A stretch of DNA of 64,000 nucleotides from Pseudoduganella buxea (GCF_009720835.1 NZ_WNKZ01000010.1:1-64000); one strand, 5' to 3'. Shown: positions 8,560-17,104, counted from the stretch's first letter. Numbers and translations: made by a program. The notes: generated from the letters alone by a model not told the origin.

Positions 8560-9414
8560 ATGACACATTTAACAAGCTCATCGACCAACGCCGCGCCCCC
8601 GCTGGTACTGGACCCGGCCCTGCTGGGACGGCCCGTGCACCGGCTGCCGCAGTTCGCCGCCCAGTTGCGCGACGACCTGGCCGTCGCCCTGCGCCAGGGC
8701 GCCAACCGGCGCTACTGGGGCGCCTTCGTCGTGGATGCGGTGGACGTGGCGCGGCTGGACGGCAACGAACGGCGCACCCGCTGGCTGCATTTCACGGGTG
8801 CCGGCGGCGTGCTGGCGTTCTCGCTCGAACGAAAGGTGTTGCTACAGGTCTTGAATAACCGTTATGGTCGCGGCAAGGGCAGCGAGCCGGCAGTCGACGA
8901 GGCCCTCGTGAAGGTAACAGCCACGGAAGAACGTCTTGCTGTTGTTTTAGGCCAACAAATTGCCGCCGCCGTCGCGCACCGGATCGCGGAAAACGTTCCC
9001 CGTGTCGATGCTGCGGCCACGCAACCGGTCGAGGCCGTTACGGCGCCGAACCCGGCGCGGGGCGCCTGGGTCGTCGTGGTGACGGTGCGCGAGGGCGAAG
9101 TGGAAGGCAAGCTGTGGATCGCCCTGGACAAGCACCTGATCTCCGACGTGCTGCGTGGTCTGGCCTCGGAACGGGAATCGGTCAAGCGGGCGCCCGCGGC
9201 GCCGCTGGCGCAGCGCATGCAGGTGGCGCTCGATGGCCGGCTGGTCAGCAAGGAAGTCACGCTCGGTGCGCTGTTCGACCTGCGCGTGGGCGATGTCATT
9301 CCGGTCAGCCTGCACCGGGCCGACGTGATGCTGGAGGACTCGCGGCTGTTTACGGCCGCCGTCACGGAGCACAAGGGAAAACTGTGCCTAACATCTTTTG
9401 AAGACATCGAATAA
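8560..9414 (+). CDS. fliM: Flagellar motor switch protein FliM, lateral-type, lacking the CheY-binding peptide
   Basis: 284 residues from the ATG at 8560; other in-frame ATGs lie upstream (8464, 8533) and none has a strong ribosome site. The C-terminal 70 residues form a SpoA domain (MQVALDGRLVSKEVTLGALFDLRVGDVIPV), as in FliM and FliN. The middle part has VTATEERLAVVLGQ, matching the F-TATEQR-type segment of FliM, preceded by RYGRGKGS in the place of the usual F-GG-x-GR loop. The N-terminal L-SQ-x-EIDALL CheY-P binding peptide of polar FliM is missing even if the longer starts are used. FliM forms the middle of the C-ring. Position before fliN-fliP supports the call. Confidence 0.82.
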   Translation: MTHLTSSSTNAAPPLVLDPALLGRPVHRLPQFAAQLRDDLAVALRQGANRRYWGAFVVDAVDVARLDGNERRTRWLHFTGAGGVLAFSLERKVLLQVLNNRYGRGKGSEPAVDEALVKVTATEERLAVVLGQQIAAAVAHRIAENVPRVDAAATQPVEAVTAPNPARGAWVVVVTVREGEVEGKLWIALDKHLISDVLRGLASERESVKRAPAAPLAQRMQVALDGRLVSKEVTLGALFDLRVGDVIPVSLHRADVMLEDSRLFTAAVTEHKGKLCLTSFEDIE

Positions 9415-9416
9415 TC

Positions 9417-9794
9417 ATGATGAACGTAAACGAAAACGGCACCGGCAGCGAGCTGCTGGACGATGTGACGGAAGAGATGATCCTCGATCCGGTCGCCGCC
9501 GACCTGGCCGAGATGCAGGTCGCGCGCCCGCCGCGGCGCGATCTGCCGCAGATGATGCGCAAGATCCCCGTGACCTTGACTCTGGAAGTGGGCTCGGCGC
9601 GCATTTCGCTCGAGGAACTGATGAGCATCGGTCCGGACAGCGTCGTCGAACTCGACGTGCTGGCCGGCGAGCCCCTCGTCATCAAGGTCAACGGCACCGC
9701 CATCGGCCGCGCCGAAGTGGTCGTGGCGGGCGAGAACTATGGTCTGAAAGTGATCGACCTGGACGGGCTCAACCTCGACATGATGACCTCATGA
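9417..9794 (+). CDS. fliN: Flagellar motor switch protein FliN
   Basis: 125 residues. An acidic N-terminal stretch is followed by a complete SpoA domain: LPQMMRKIPVTLTLEVGSAR, ISLEELMSIGPDSVVELD, GEPLVIKVNGTAIGRAEVVV, all typical FliN. FliN makes the bottom ring of the C-ring, binds FliH and helps switching. The start is 2 bp after the fliM stop, with a second ATG 3 nt further. The downstream gap of 58 bp contains a terminator-like hairpin (9813-9843), and no fliO follows. Confidence 0.93.
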   Translation: MMNVNENGTGSELLDDVTEEMILDPVAADLAEMQVARPPRRDLPQMMRKIPVTLTLEVGSARISLEELMSIGPDSVVELDVLAGEPLVIKVNGTAIGRAEVVVAGENYGLKVIDLDGLNLDMMTS

Positions 9795-9812
9795 TGTCGT
9801 CTTTCGCATGGT

Positions 9813-9843
9813 GGCCGGCTCCCGCAGCCGGCCTTTTGCTTTT
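9813..9843 (+). terminator. Terminator-like hairpin between fliN and fliP
   Basis: Perfect 8-bp stem GGCCGGCT / AGCCGGCC (9813-9820 and 9826-9833) with loop CCCGC, followed by TTTTGCTTTT. This is a good intrinsic terminator by shape, placed inside an operon whose members are all needed together, so it may attenuate expression of the export-gate genes relative to fliMN. Confidence 0.6.
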
Positions 9844-9852
9844 GGGGGTGTC

Positions 9853-10644
9853 TTGACGAAGTTGCCACGCTTGTTTCCACAGTTACTCGCGCGGTCGATC
9901 CCGCGGTCGATCCTTGCACTGCTGATCGCGGTGCCCGGCCTGGCGCTGGCCCAGGCCGCCCCGGGCAATACCCCCGACCTGCTGGCCGGGGTGGTGCCCG
10001 GTGCCGCCACCGACCTGTCGGTGAAGATGCAGATCCTCATCGTGATGACCTTGCTGGGCCTGTTGCCCGTCATGGTCATGATGATGACGAGCTTCACCCG
10101 CTTCGTCATCGTGCTGACCCTGCTGCGTTCGGCCCTGGGCCTGCAGCAGGGCATGCCCAACCGCATTATCACGGGCGTGGCGCTGATCCTGACCTTGCTC
10201 GTCATGAAGCCCATCGGCGACCAGATCTGGCGCGACGCCTTCGTGCCCTACGACCAGGACCGCATCGGCCTGACCGAGGCCCTGCGCATCGCCGAGCAGC
10301 CCGTGTCGCGCTTCATGCTGGCCCAGACCAGCAAGGCCGCCCTGAAGCAGATCGCCACCTTGGCCGGCGAAACCAACGTCACGGTGCCGATGAACCATGC
10401 CTTCACCGTCAAGCTGGCCGCCTTCGTGCTGTCGGAACTGAAGACGGCGTTCCAGATCGGCTGCATGCTGTTCATTCCGTTCCTGATCATCGACCTGGTG
10501 GTGTCCTCGGTACTGATGGCGATGGGCATGATGATGCTGTCGCCCCTCGTCATTTCATTGCCGTTCAAGCTGCTGCTGTTCGTGCTGGTGGACGGCTGGA
10601 CCCTGACCGTGAACACGCTCGTGACGAGCATCCAGGCCTATTAG
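9853..10644 (+). CDS. fliP: Flagellar export gate protein FliP
   Basis: 263 residues from a TTG at 9853 with GGGGG just upstream; an ATG at 9808 would give 278 but lies before the hairpin at 9813-9843. A signal peptide (SILALLIAVPGLALAQA) is followed by the FliP core: LLPVMVMMMTSFTRFVIVLTL, the S-ALG-x-QQG-MPN segment, and C-terminal transmembrane helices with FLIIDLVVSSVLMAMGMMML and SLPFKLLLFVLVDGW. FliP forms the pentameric core of the export channel with FliQ and FliR. FliO, which helps FliP fold in enterics, is absent upstream. Confidence 0.94.
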   Translation: MTKLPRLFPQLLARSIPRSILALLIAVPGLALAQAAPGNTPDLLAGVVPGAATDLSVKMQILIVMTLLGLLPVMVMMMTSFTRFVIVLTLLRSALGLQQGMPNRIITGVALILTLLVMKPIGDQIWRDAFVPYDQDRIGLTEALRIAEQPVSRFMLAQTSKAALKQIATLAGETNVTVPMNHAFTVKLAAFVLSELKTAFQIGCMLFIPFLIIDLVVSSVLMAMGMMMLSPLVISLPFKLLLFVLVDGWTLTVNTLVTSIQAY

Positions 10645-10663
10645 CGACGCGGAACGGACAACT

Positions 10664-10936
10664 ATGCTCACTCCCGACGTGGCCGTCGACCTGGTGGTCG
10701 AGGCCCTGCACATCGTGATGGTCCTGGTGCTGGTACTGGTGGTTCCCGGCCTCGTGGCCGGCCTCGTGGTGGCCCTGTTCCAGGCCGCCACGCAGATCAA
10801 CGAACAGACGCTGTCGTTCCTGCCGCGCCTGTTGATCACGCTGTTCGCCATCATCCTGACGGGACGGTGGATGGCCAGCTACCTGATGGACTATTGCGTG
10901 TCCATCTTCACGCGCGCAGCCACTCTGGTCGGCTAG
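10664..10936 (+). CDS. fliQ: Flagellar export gate protein FliQ
   Basis: 90 residues, exactly the usual FliQ size, with two transmembrane helices (about 17-38, IVMVLVLVLVVPGLVAGLVV, and 55-75) and the conserved ALFQAATQINEQTLSFLPRLL segment between them. Four FliQ copies wrap around FliP5R1 to form the export gate. The gene starts 19 bp after fliP and ends 5 bp before fliR, so the three are co-translated from one message. Confidence 0.95.
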   Translation: MLTPDVAVDLVVEALHIVMVLVLVLVVPGLVAGLVVALFQAATQINEQTLSFLPRLLITLFAIILTGRWMASYLMDYCVSIFTRAATLVG

Positions 10937-10941
10937 AGCGC

Positions 10942-11745
10942 GTGGAACAGGTCCTCGCCAATCTCTTCCCGCTGCTCAATGCGCTGTGGTGGCCGTTCGT
11001 GCGCGCCATGGCACTGCTGTCGGCCGCGCCCGTGCTGGGCGAAGCCATGGTGCCGGTGCCGATCCGCATCCTCGTCTCCCTCGTCATCGCCATCCTGATG
11101 ATGCCCGTCACGGGGCGCGAACAGGTCGTCATCGACCCGTTCACCCTGGCGGCGGCCGTGGCGACCCTGGAGCAGGCCATCATCGGCTTCGTGCTGGGCC
11201 TGGCGTTTCACTTCAGCATGGCCGTTATCAGCCTGCTGGGCTATATCGTGTCGTCGCAGATGGGCTTTTCGATGGCCGTCATGAACGACCCGCTGAACGG
11301 ATCGTCGTCGGACGTCGTCTCGGGCCTGCTGTCGATGCTGTCGATTATCGTCTTCTTCGCCATCGACGGCCACCTGGTCATCACGGGCGTCATCGGTGCC
11401 AGCTTCCGGGCCTGGCCCCTGGGTGGCGGCTTCGGCCCGCTGCTGCTGCAGACGGTGGCATGGAACGCCGCGTGGATCTTCTCCGCGGCAATGCTGCTGG
11501 CCATTCCAATCGTGTTTTCCACCGTCGTGGTACAACTCGGTTTCGGCTTCCTCAATCGCGTGGCGCCCTCGCTGAACCTGTTTTCGCTGGGCTTTTCCGT
11601 CATCACCCTGTTCGGCCTGTTGATGCTGGGTCAGGTGGTGCGCTTCATCCCGGATCACTACACGCGCATGTCGGGACAGGTGCTGGAAATGATCCGGCAA
11701 CAAATGCAGGTAGCGGAAGGGCAGCGCAATGGCGCAATCCGATAG
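10942..11745 (+). CDS. fliR: Flagellar export gate protein FliR
   Basis: 267 residues using the GTG at 10942; earlier starts would run through fliQ. Multi-pass membrane protein with the FliR pattern: an N-terminal FPLLNALWWPFVRAMALLSAAPVLGE segment, the G-x-A-FHFSMAVISLLGYIVSSQ-MGF region and a long C-terminal membrane stretch (LNLFSLGFSVITLFGLLMLG). FliR completes the FliPQR gate and contacts FlhB. Its end overlaps flhB by 17 bp, indicating translational coupling. Confidence 0.94.
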   Translation: MEQVLANLFPLLNALWWPFVRAMALLSAAPVLGEAMVPVPIRILVSLVIAILMMPVTGREQVVIDPFTLAAAVATLEQAIIGFVLGLAFHFSMAVISLLGYIVSSQMGFSMAVMNDPLNGSSSDVVSGLLSMLSIIVFFAIDGHLVITGVIGASFRAWPLGGGFGPLLLQTVAWNAAWIFSAAMLLAIPIVFSTVVVQLGFGFLNRVAPSLNLFSLGFSVITLFGLLMLGQVVRFIPDHYTRMSGQVLEMIRQQMQVAEGQRNGAIR

Positions 11746-12868
11746 CGGCGACAAGACAGAGAAGGCGTCACAGCAGAAGCTGAGGAAGGCGCGCGAGGAA
11801 GGCCAGGTGACCCGGTCGAAGGACCTGGCCACGGCCATCGGCATCCTCGTCAGCCTGAAGCTGTTCATCTACCTGCTGCCCACCTACCTGGACCAGTTCA
11901 AGGCCATCTTCGCGCAGAGCTTCGTGCCGCTGGACGCCGGTGACGCGCTGGGCAATGCCATGTCCGACGTGTTCTACGAGGCCAGCATCCTGCTCGTCAA
12001 GATGGTGCTGCCCCTGTTCCTGGTGCCGTTCTGCATCGTGCTGTCGTCCGTGCTGCCGGGCGGCTTCGTCATGAGCAAGAAGAACCTGGCACCCAAGTTT
12101 TCGCGCATGAGCCCGATCTCCAACCTGGGCCGCCTGTTTTCCGGCAAGCACGGCTTCGAGCTGCTCGTGTCCGTCGCCAAGGCCGGCGTACTGATCGCCG
12201 TGCTGGTGCATATGGCCCGCTCGACGATGCACGACTATGCCCGGCTGCAGTCGCAGCCCCTGTCCGAAGCCATGCTGAACGGCGCGGCGCTGATGGCCGA
12301 CGGCCTGATGTCGATGGTGTCGATCTTCATCCTGTTCGCCATTATCGACGTGCCGGCCCAGGCCTTCTTCTTCGCCAAGAACCAGCGCATGAGCAAGCAG
12401 GACGTGAAGGAAGAGCACAAGACCAGCGAGGGGCGCCCGGAAGTGAAGGGCCGCATCCGCCAGTTGCAGCGCGCCATGGCCCAGCGCAGCGCGCGGAAAA
12501 CCGTGCCGACGGCGGACGTCGTCGTCGTCAATCCGGAGCATTATGCCGTCGCGCTGAAGTACGACGAGAAGCGTGCCGAGGCGCCGTTCGTCGTGGCCAA
12601 GGGCGTCGACGAGCTGGCCCTGTACATCAAGTCGATCGCCGTCGAGCACAAGATCGAAGTACTGACCCTGGCGCCGCTGGCGCGCGCCATCTACAACACG
12701 GCCCAGGTCAACCAGCAGATTCCCGTGCAGCTGTACCAGGCCGTCTCGCAGGTGCTGCACTATGTGCTGCAACTGAAAGCCTTCAAGTCCGGCGGGCGCC
12801 AGGGGCTGCCCGCCTTCCCCGACGGCATCGTCGTACCACCATCCATGAGTGAGGTTTCGCCGCCATGA
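11729..12868 (+). CDS. flhB: Flagellar export switch protein FlhB (NPEH-type)
   Basis: 379 residues. N-terminal DKTEKASQQKLRKAREEGQVTRSKDL is the canonical FlhB start; four transmembrane segments follow (around 35-55, 88-110, 145-162, 190-215). The cytoplasmic domain carries the self-cleavage site at 268-271 as NPEH, where most flagellar FlhB have NPTH; the catalytic Asn-Pro and His are kept, so cleavage should still occur. FlhB switches the export gate from rod/hook to filament substrates after signalling by FliK. The C-terminus is longer and proline-rich (FPDGIVVPPSMSEVSPP). It overlaps fliR by 17 bp and flhA by 4 bp. Confidence 0.95.
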   Translation: MAQSDSGDKTEKASQQKLRKAREEGQVTRSKDLATAIGILVSLKLFIYLLPTYLDQFKAIFAQSFVPLDAGDALGNAMSDVFYEASILLVKMVLPLFLVPFCIVLSSVLPGGFVMSKKNLAPKFSRMSPISNLGRLFSGKHGFELLVSVAKAGVLIAVLVHMARSTMHDYARLQSQPLSEAMLNGAALMADGLMSMVSIFILFAIIDVPAQAFFFAKNQRMSKQDVKEEHKTSEGRPEVKGRIRQLQRAMAQRSARKTVPTADVVVVNPEHYAVALKYDEKRAEAPFVVAKGVDELALYIKSIAVEHKIEVLTLAPLARAIYNTAQVNQQIPVQLYQAVSQVLHYVLQLKAFKSGGRQGLPAFPDGIVVPPSMSEVSPP

Positions 12869-14955
12869 ATTTCCTGAACCGCCTGGTAGCCGAAACGCGC
12901 CGCCACAAGTTCGCCACGCCTGTGTTCGTCCTGTCCATCCTGGGCATGATCATCCTGCCGCTGCCGCCGATCCTGCTCGACGTGCTGTTCACGTTCAATA
13001 TCGTGCTGGCGCTGATCGTCATCCTCGTGTCGGTGCAGGCAAGGCGGCCGCTTGACTTCTCCGTGTTCCCCACGGTGATCCTGGCCACGACCCTGCTGCG
13101 GCTGACCCTGAACGTGGCGTCGACCCGTGTCGTGCTGCTGCATGGCCACGAAGGCACGCACGCGGCCGGACGGGTGGTGGAAGCCTTCGGCAACGTGGTG
13201 ATCGGCGGGAACTTCGTCGTCGGCCTGGTCGTCTTCGTCATCTTGATGATCATTAACTTCACCGTCGTCACGAAGGGCGCGGAGCGCATTTCCGAAGTGT
13301 CGGCCCGCTTCACCCTGGACGCCTTGCCGGGCAAGCAGATGGCCATCGACGCCGACTTGAACGCGGGCCTGATCAACCAGGAAAAAGCCCAGCAGCGCCG
13401 GCGCGACGTGGCGATGGAAGCGGACTTCTACGGCGCCATGGACGGCGCCTCGAAGTTCGTCCGGGGCGACGCCGTGGCGTCGATCCTGATCCTGATCATC
13501 AACCTGGTCGGCGGTGTCGCCATTGGCGCGCTGATGCAGGACATGAGCTTCGGCGACGCATTCCGCCAGTACGCCCTGCTCACCATCGGTGACGGCCTGG
13601 TGGCACAGATTCCCGCGCTGCTGTTGTCGTCCGCCGCCGCCATCATCGTCACCCGCATCAGCGACGCCGGCGACTTCGAGGACCAGGTCGGCTCGCAGCT
13701 GCTGGCCAACCCGAACGTGCTGTTCTCGGCCGCCGGGCTGATGGTGGTGATGGGCATCGTGCCGGGCATGCCGTGGCTGCCGTTCCTGTCCTTCGCGGGC
13801 GCGCTTGGCTATGCCGGCTGGCGCATGTTGCAAAGAACCGTGGAGGTGCCCGACACGAAGCAGATCGAAGCCATCACGGCGGCCCTGTCGGAAGAGAAGA
13901 CGCCGGAACTGGAATGGCAGAGCCTGCCAATCGTGTACCCGCTGCAGGTGCTGCTGGGCTACAAGCTGGTGGGCCTGATCGACAAGGCGCAGGGCGAGGT
14001 GCTGACCAAGCGCATCCGCGGCGTGCGCCAGAGCCTGTCCGAAGGGATGGGCATGGTGCTGCCGCCGATCGGCGTGCGCGACGACCTGAGCCTGAAACCG
14101 TCGCAGTATTCCGTCGTGCTCGGCGGCGCTGCGATTGCCCATGCAGAAGTCTTTGCCGACCGGCTGATGGCGATTCCGTCGCCGAACATGTATGGCCAGG
14201 TGGACGGCATTCCCGGCGTCGAGCCGGCCTACGGCATGCCCGTCATGTGGATCGAGCCGGCCGACAAGGCGCAGGCCCTGGGCCTGGGCTACCAGGTGGT
14301 GGAGGCGCCCAGCGCGATCGCCACGCACGTGTCCAAGCTGATACGCGAATACCTGCCGGAACTGTTCCGCCACGACGACGTGGCCGCGCTGATGGAGCGG
14401 CTGACGGCCCTGTCGCCCCGCCTCGGCGCGGCGCTGGACAAGGCCATGACGCACACCCAGCTGCTGCGCGTGTTTCGCGTGCTGCTGGCCGAGAACGTGT
14501 CGCTGAAGGACATCGTGCCCATCGCCACGACCCTGCTGGACAGCTCGGAAGCCACCAAGGACCCCATCCTGCTGGCGGCCGAAGTGCGCTGCGCCCTGCG
14601 GCGCCAGATCGTCAACAGCCTGTTCGGCCAGAAGCGGGAAATGCTGGCCTTTAACCTGGGCGGCGAGCTGGAAAACATGCTGCTGGGCTCGCTGAACCAG
14701 GCCCGCCAGTCCGGCAAGGTGGTGCTGGACAACTACCCGATCGATCCCCACCTGCTGGCGCAACTGCAGGTCAACATGCCCGTCGCGCGCGAGCAGATGA
14801 AGCAGGCCGCCACGCCGCCGATCCTCTTGGTGCTGCCGCAGATCCGCCCCCTGTTGGCCCGTTACGCCCGGCTGTTCGCACCGGGGCTGCATGTGCTGTC
14901 GTATAACGAGGTGCCGGAGAATCGGGAAGTGTCGATTATCGGGACGGTGGGGTAA
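12865..14955 (+). CDS. flhA: Flagellar export gate protein FlhA
   Basis: 696 residues, normal FlhA length. The N-terminal half has about eight transmembrane helices and the FHIPEP-family core, including RRPLDFSVFPTVILATTLLR, RLTLNVASTRVVLLHGHEG and the loop FTLDALPGKQMAIDADLNAG. The C-terminal half is the soluble nonameric ring domain that docks chaperone-substrate complexes. FlhA also conducts protons to drive export. It is the last gene of the rightward operon; the next reading frame, 11 bp on, is frameshifted. No flhF or flhG follows, unlike many polar clusters. Confidence 0.96.
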   Translation: MNFLNRLVAETRRHKFATPVFVLSILGMIILPLPPILLDVLFTFNIVLALIVILVSVQARRPLDFSVFPTVILATTLLRLTLNVASTRVVLLHGHEGTHAAGRVVEAFGNVVIGGNFVVGLVVFVILMIINFTVVTKGAERISEVSARFTLDALPGKQMAIDADLNAGLINQEKAQQRRRDVAMEADFYGAMDGASKFVRGDAVASILILIINLVGGVAIGALMQDMSFGDAFRQYALLTIGDGLVAQIPALLLSSAAAIIVTRISDAGDFEDQVGSQLLANPNVLFSAAGLMVVMGIVPGMPWLPFLSFAGALGYAGWRMLQRTVEVPDTKQIEAITAALSEEKTPELEWQSLPIVYPLQVLLGYKLVGLIDKAQGEVLTKRIRGVRQSLSEGMGMVLPPIGVRDDLSLKPSQYSVVLGGAAIAHAEVFADRLMAIPSPNMYGQVDGIPGVEPAYGMPVMWIEPADKAQALGLGYQVVEAPSAIATHVSKLIREYLPELFRHDDVAALMERLTALSPRLGAALDKAMTHTQLLRVFRVLLAENVSLKDIVPIATTLLDSSEATKDPILLAAEVRCALRRQIVNSLFGQKREMLAFNLGGELENMLLGSLNQARQSGKVVLDNYPIDPHLLAQLQVNMPVAREQMKQAATPPILLVLPQIRPLLARYARLFAPGLHVLSYNEVPENREVSIIGTVG

Positions 14956-14966
14956 GGGCGCTTGTC

Positions 14967-15448
14967 TTGCCCGCGCTGAAGAAATGGGAGGTTGCCGCTG
15001 TCCTTGCCATCCTGGCGACGGCGCTGCTGACGCCCGCGGGCATCTACATGGCGTTCAAGCGGTGGGAAGCCGATCATTACAGGGCGTTGATTGCCTCGGA
15101 AGTCGAGTTGGCCGGCGTCCTGTCGGTCGAAGGCGAGTCGCATTTCCGCGAAGGGTGGGGCGTCGCGGTATTCGCGCTGGCGCCTGCCGCGCGGGACCGC
15201 TTCGAGGCGCCGGGCGGCACCGGCCTGCTGGCCGGCCGGGAGGAACTCCGTACCGCATCGCCGGCGACGGCTTGACGCTGGCCGACAGGTGGATGTCGGG
15301 TTTCGACTGCGCCAGCGGGAACAATCCCCCAGCCCGCAAGGTCAGGCTTGTGCTGGACACACCGGGTTCGTTCGTGAAAAGGCGAGCCGAATCCGCGCTG
15401 ATCGTCGTGCCCGCGGCCAGCCTGGTGGCGCTGGTGCATGACGGCTGA
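14967..15448 (+). pseudogene. Frameshifted gene for a small membrane-anchored protein
   Basis: A TTG-started frame at 14967 encodes an N-terminal hydrophobic anchor (VAAVLAILATALLTPAGIYMAF) and about 75 residues of soluble protein, then ends at 15275. The sequence that logically continues it (YRIAGDGLTLADRWMSGFD up to VALVHDG, stop at 15446-15448) is in another frame. Joining them near 15230-15247, around CCGGGAGGAACTCC, would give an intact protein of about 160 residues. Either a real frameshift or a sequencing error at this purine run. I do not recognise the family. It starts 11 bp after flhA. Confidence 0.5.
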
Positions 15449-16061
15449 GTCCGGCCTTGTCCTTGGGTGGCGCAGACGGGCTTGGGCGATTGCGCAGTGC
15501 CGCACAGGGATTTCGCAGCATCGAGCGGGCTTCGCCGGTCATGAACGGGTCTGCCATACTGCCTGTACCAGCAAGATGAATCCAGATCTTTACCAGCCTC
15601 GCTACCGCGGTGGGACGCCAATGGAACACGTCGCGCAGGTCGCTATGCGGGCAGACTGCTTCCTCCGTTCCGGATGAGATTGCTCATCTGCCCAGTTGTA
15701 CCTCCAGCGTTACAGGGCCGCCATTTTACCCAACCCATGATTTGGTGCGATCGAGCAGCGCCGTACCGGTGCCGTTCGACTGCCAGCTATAACAGGGTTC
15801 GATTTTTCCATATTGGGTCGGATACGATACGATATCGAGTACGCATACTACCGCCAGACAAAACGACCTGAAGACCGGATACAGCACGGGCCACCGCTTG
15901 TGCTTTGAATTTTCCATTAAAAAATCCCTATTCTTTCAAGGAAAGGCGCATCCAATAATATTTTACGTACATGATTATTCCTGCCGCATCCGTGTTAATC
16001 TTCAGTCCATCTGTCTCGAATACGGCGGATCGTGCACAATAACTCTCTGAGAAAGGATGCC
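15449..16061. other. Mostly non-coding gap, AT-richer toward its right end
   Basis: Between the frameshifted gene and the PEP-CTERM gene there is no secure gene. One leftward micro-ORF (15726-15917) has a plausible ribosome site and is listed separately. Base composition in 15700-16060 is clearly less GC-rich than the flagellar genes, which may reflect regulatory DNA or acquired sequence. Confidence 0.4.
15726..15917 (-). CDS. Possible small hypothetical protein (63 aa)
   Basis: An ATG at 15917 is preceded by AGGGA seven nt upstream, a good ribosome site. The product has a basic N-terminus (MENSKHKRWPVLYPVF), a short hydrophobic stretch (SFCLAVVCVLDIV, about 18-30) and a Ser/Gly/Thr tail (WQSNGTGTALLDRTKS). 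This could be a small secreted or membrane-associated peptide, or the leftover start of a longer gene. I do not recognise it and there is no supporting neighbour. Confidence 0.3.
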   Translation of the reverse strand: MENSKHKRWPVLYPVFRSFCLAVVCVLDIVSYPTQYGKIEPCYSWQSNGTGTALLDRTKSWVG

Positions 16062-16616
16062 ATGTTTAAAAGATTATTATTGGGTGCTGCGCTCTCCATC
16101 TGCGCAACGGCGCAAGCCAGCGAAAAAACATTCGAGATCGTGTACCAGGGTGCTTATTCTCCTGATTTTGAAGTGTTCCTTCCGGATTGGAAGCTTACCG
16201 TCGAGGTCACGGTAAACGACTTGAATAATGATGGGAGCTACTCACAGGGCGAACTGAGCAGGCTCAAGGTGGACGAGCTTGAATACCGGGGTTCGTGCAG
16301 CGCGGTCGACTGCGTGGAGAATTTCAACTGGACAGCAGGCAGCCTGCCGGCGTTCACAGCCACCTATCGACGTCAGACCTACTGGGGCGGCGACCTCATG
16401 TACGAACAGCGTAACACCCTTGTCGCGGGCGTCGATTACCATCTTTATGCCTGGTCATACACCAGTGGTATTCAGTCCGACTTCACTTGGCAATGGACCG
16501 ACGCGACGACCACGACGGTGACGGACATCAGTCCGGTGCCCGAACCCGCGCAATACGGCATGTTCGCAGCAGGAATCGCCGGCATCGCCGCACTGGCGCG
16601 GCGTCGCCGCGCCTGA
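16062..16616 (+). CDS. PEP-CTERM sorting domain protein, unknown function
   Basis: 184 residues. It has an N-terminal signal peptide (MFKRLLLGAALSICATAQAS), a middle region of about 130 residues with two cysteines, and the C-terminal PEP-CTERM signal: VPEPAQYGMFAAGIAGIAALARRRRA, that is VPEP, a transmembrane helix and an Arg cluster. Known for the class: exosortase (EpsH/XrtA) cleaves near VPEP and the protein is sent to the surface or exopolysaccharide matrix. GAAAGGA precedes the ATG at 16062; an upstream in-frame ATG at 16032 lacks such a site. The ectodomain (EVTVNDLNNDGSYSQGEL, EF-hand-like D-N-D-G) is not one I can name. Confidence 0.8.
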   Translation: MFKRLLLGAALSICATAQASEKTFEIVYQGAYSPDFEVFLPDWKLTVEVTVNDLNNDGSYSQGELSRLKVDELEYRGSCSAVDCVENFNWTAGSLPAFTATYRRQTYWGGDLMYEQRNTLVAGVDYHLYAWSYTSGIQSDFTWQWTDATTTTVTDISPVPEPAQYGMFAAGIAGIAALARRRRA

Positions 16617-17104
16617 TACCGGTTTCCCTTTCGCTTCATCGTCGACCCGTATGGAATAAGGTACGGGTCGATGCGCCACCGATGCGACGGTCTGCCCATT
16701 TTTCCGCCGATGGCGCGCTGGCGCCGTTCGCTGCCCATTTATAATCGCTTTCGCAAGGTCGATTCTTTTATCGATGTCCTGACATCCAGCTCAATGCCCG
16801 CGAATTTCTTTCCGCCCGAACCATTGCCATATACCTCCCTCGCCGACGCCGTTGAATAGTTCGTCGTGCGGGAATAAACCCATCCAGTTTGCCGCGCCGA
16901 TGCCGGATCGTAGTGCTGGCGCCTGCTTGGGCGCCGGGAGGGTAAGCCTGCATGCGGGCACGCGTTCCAGGTTGGCCTTGGCTCACGGCATTCCCTACGC
17001 CGGCACGGCATGTCCGCCGATACCTTGCTCGTTGCCACCAGCCTATGCTCGGTTCAATGGCCGGCGGTAATCCTGCCCCGGCCCGCATTCCAGGAGGATC
17101 AACC
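16617..17104. other. Intergenic gap without secure gene
   Basis: 488 bp. Open frames exist on both strands but none combines a ribosome site with protein-like composition. The last 15 bases hold AGGAGG at 17091-17096, which belongs to the gene starting at 17105. Confidence 0.4.

Noticed and set aside
16739..17038. Leftward open frame of 99 codons in the gap before the small hydrophilic protein gene
   Set aside because: Arg/Pro-rich composition, no ribosome site, and overlaps other random frames; not protein-like.
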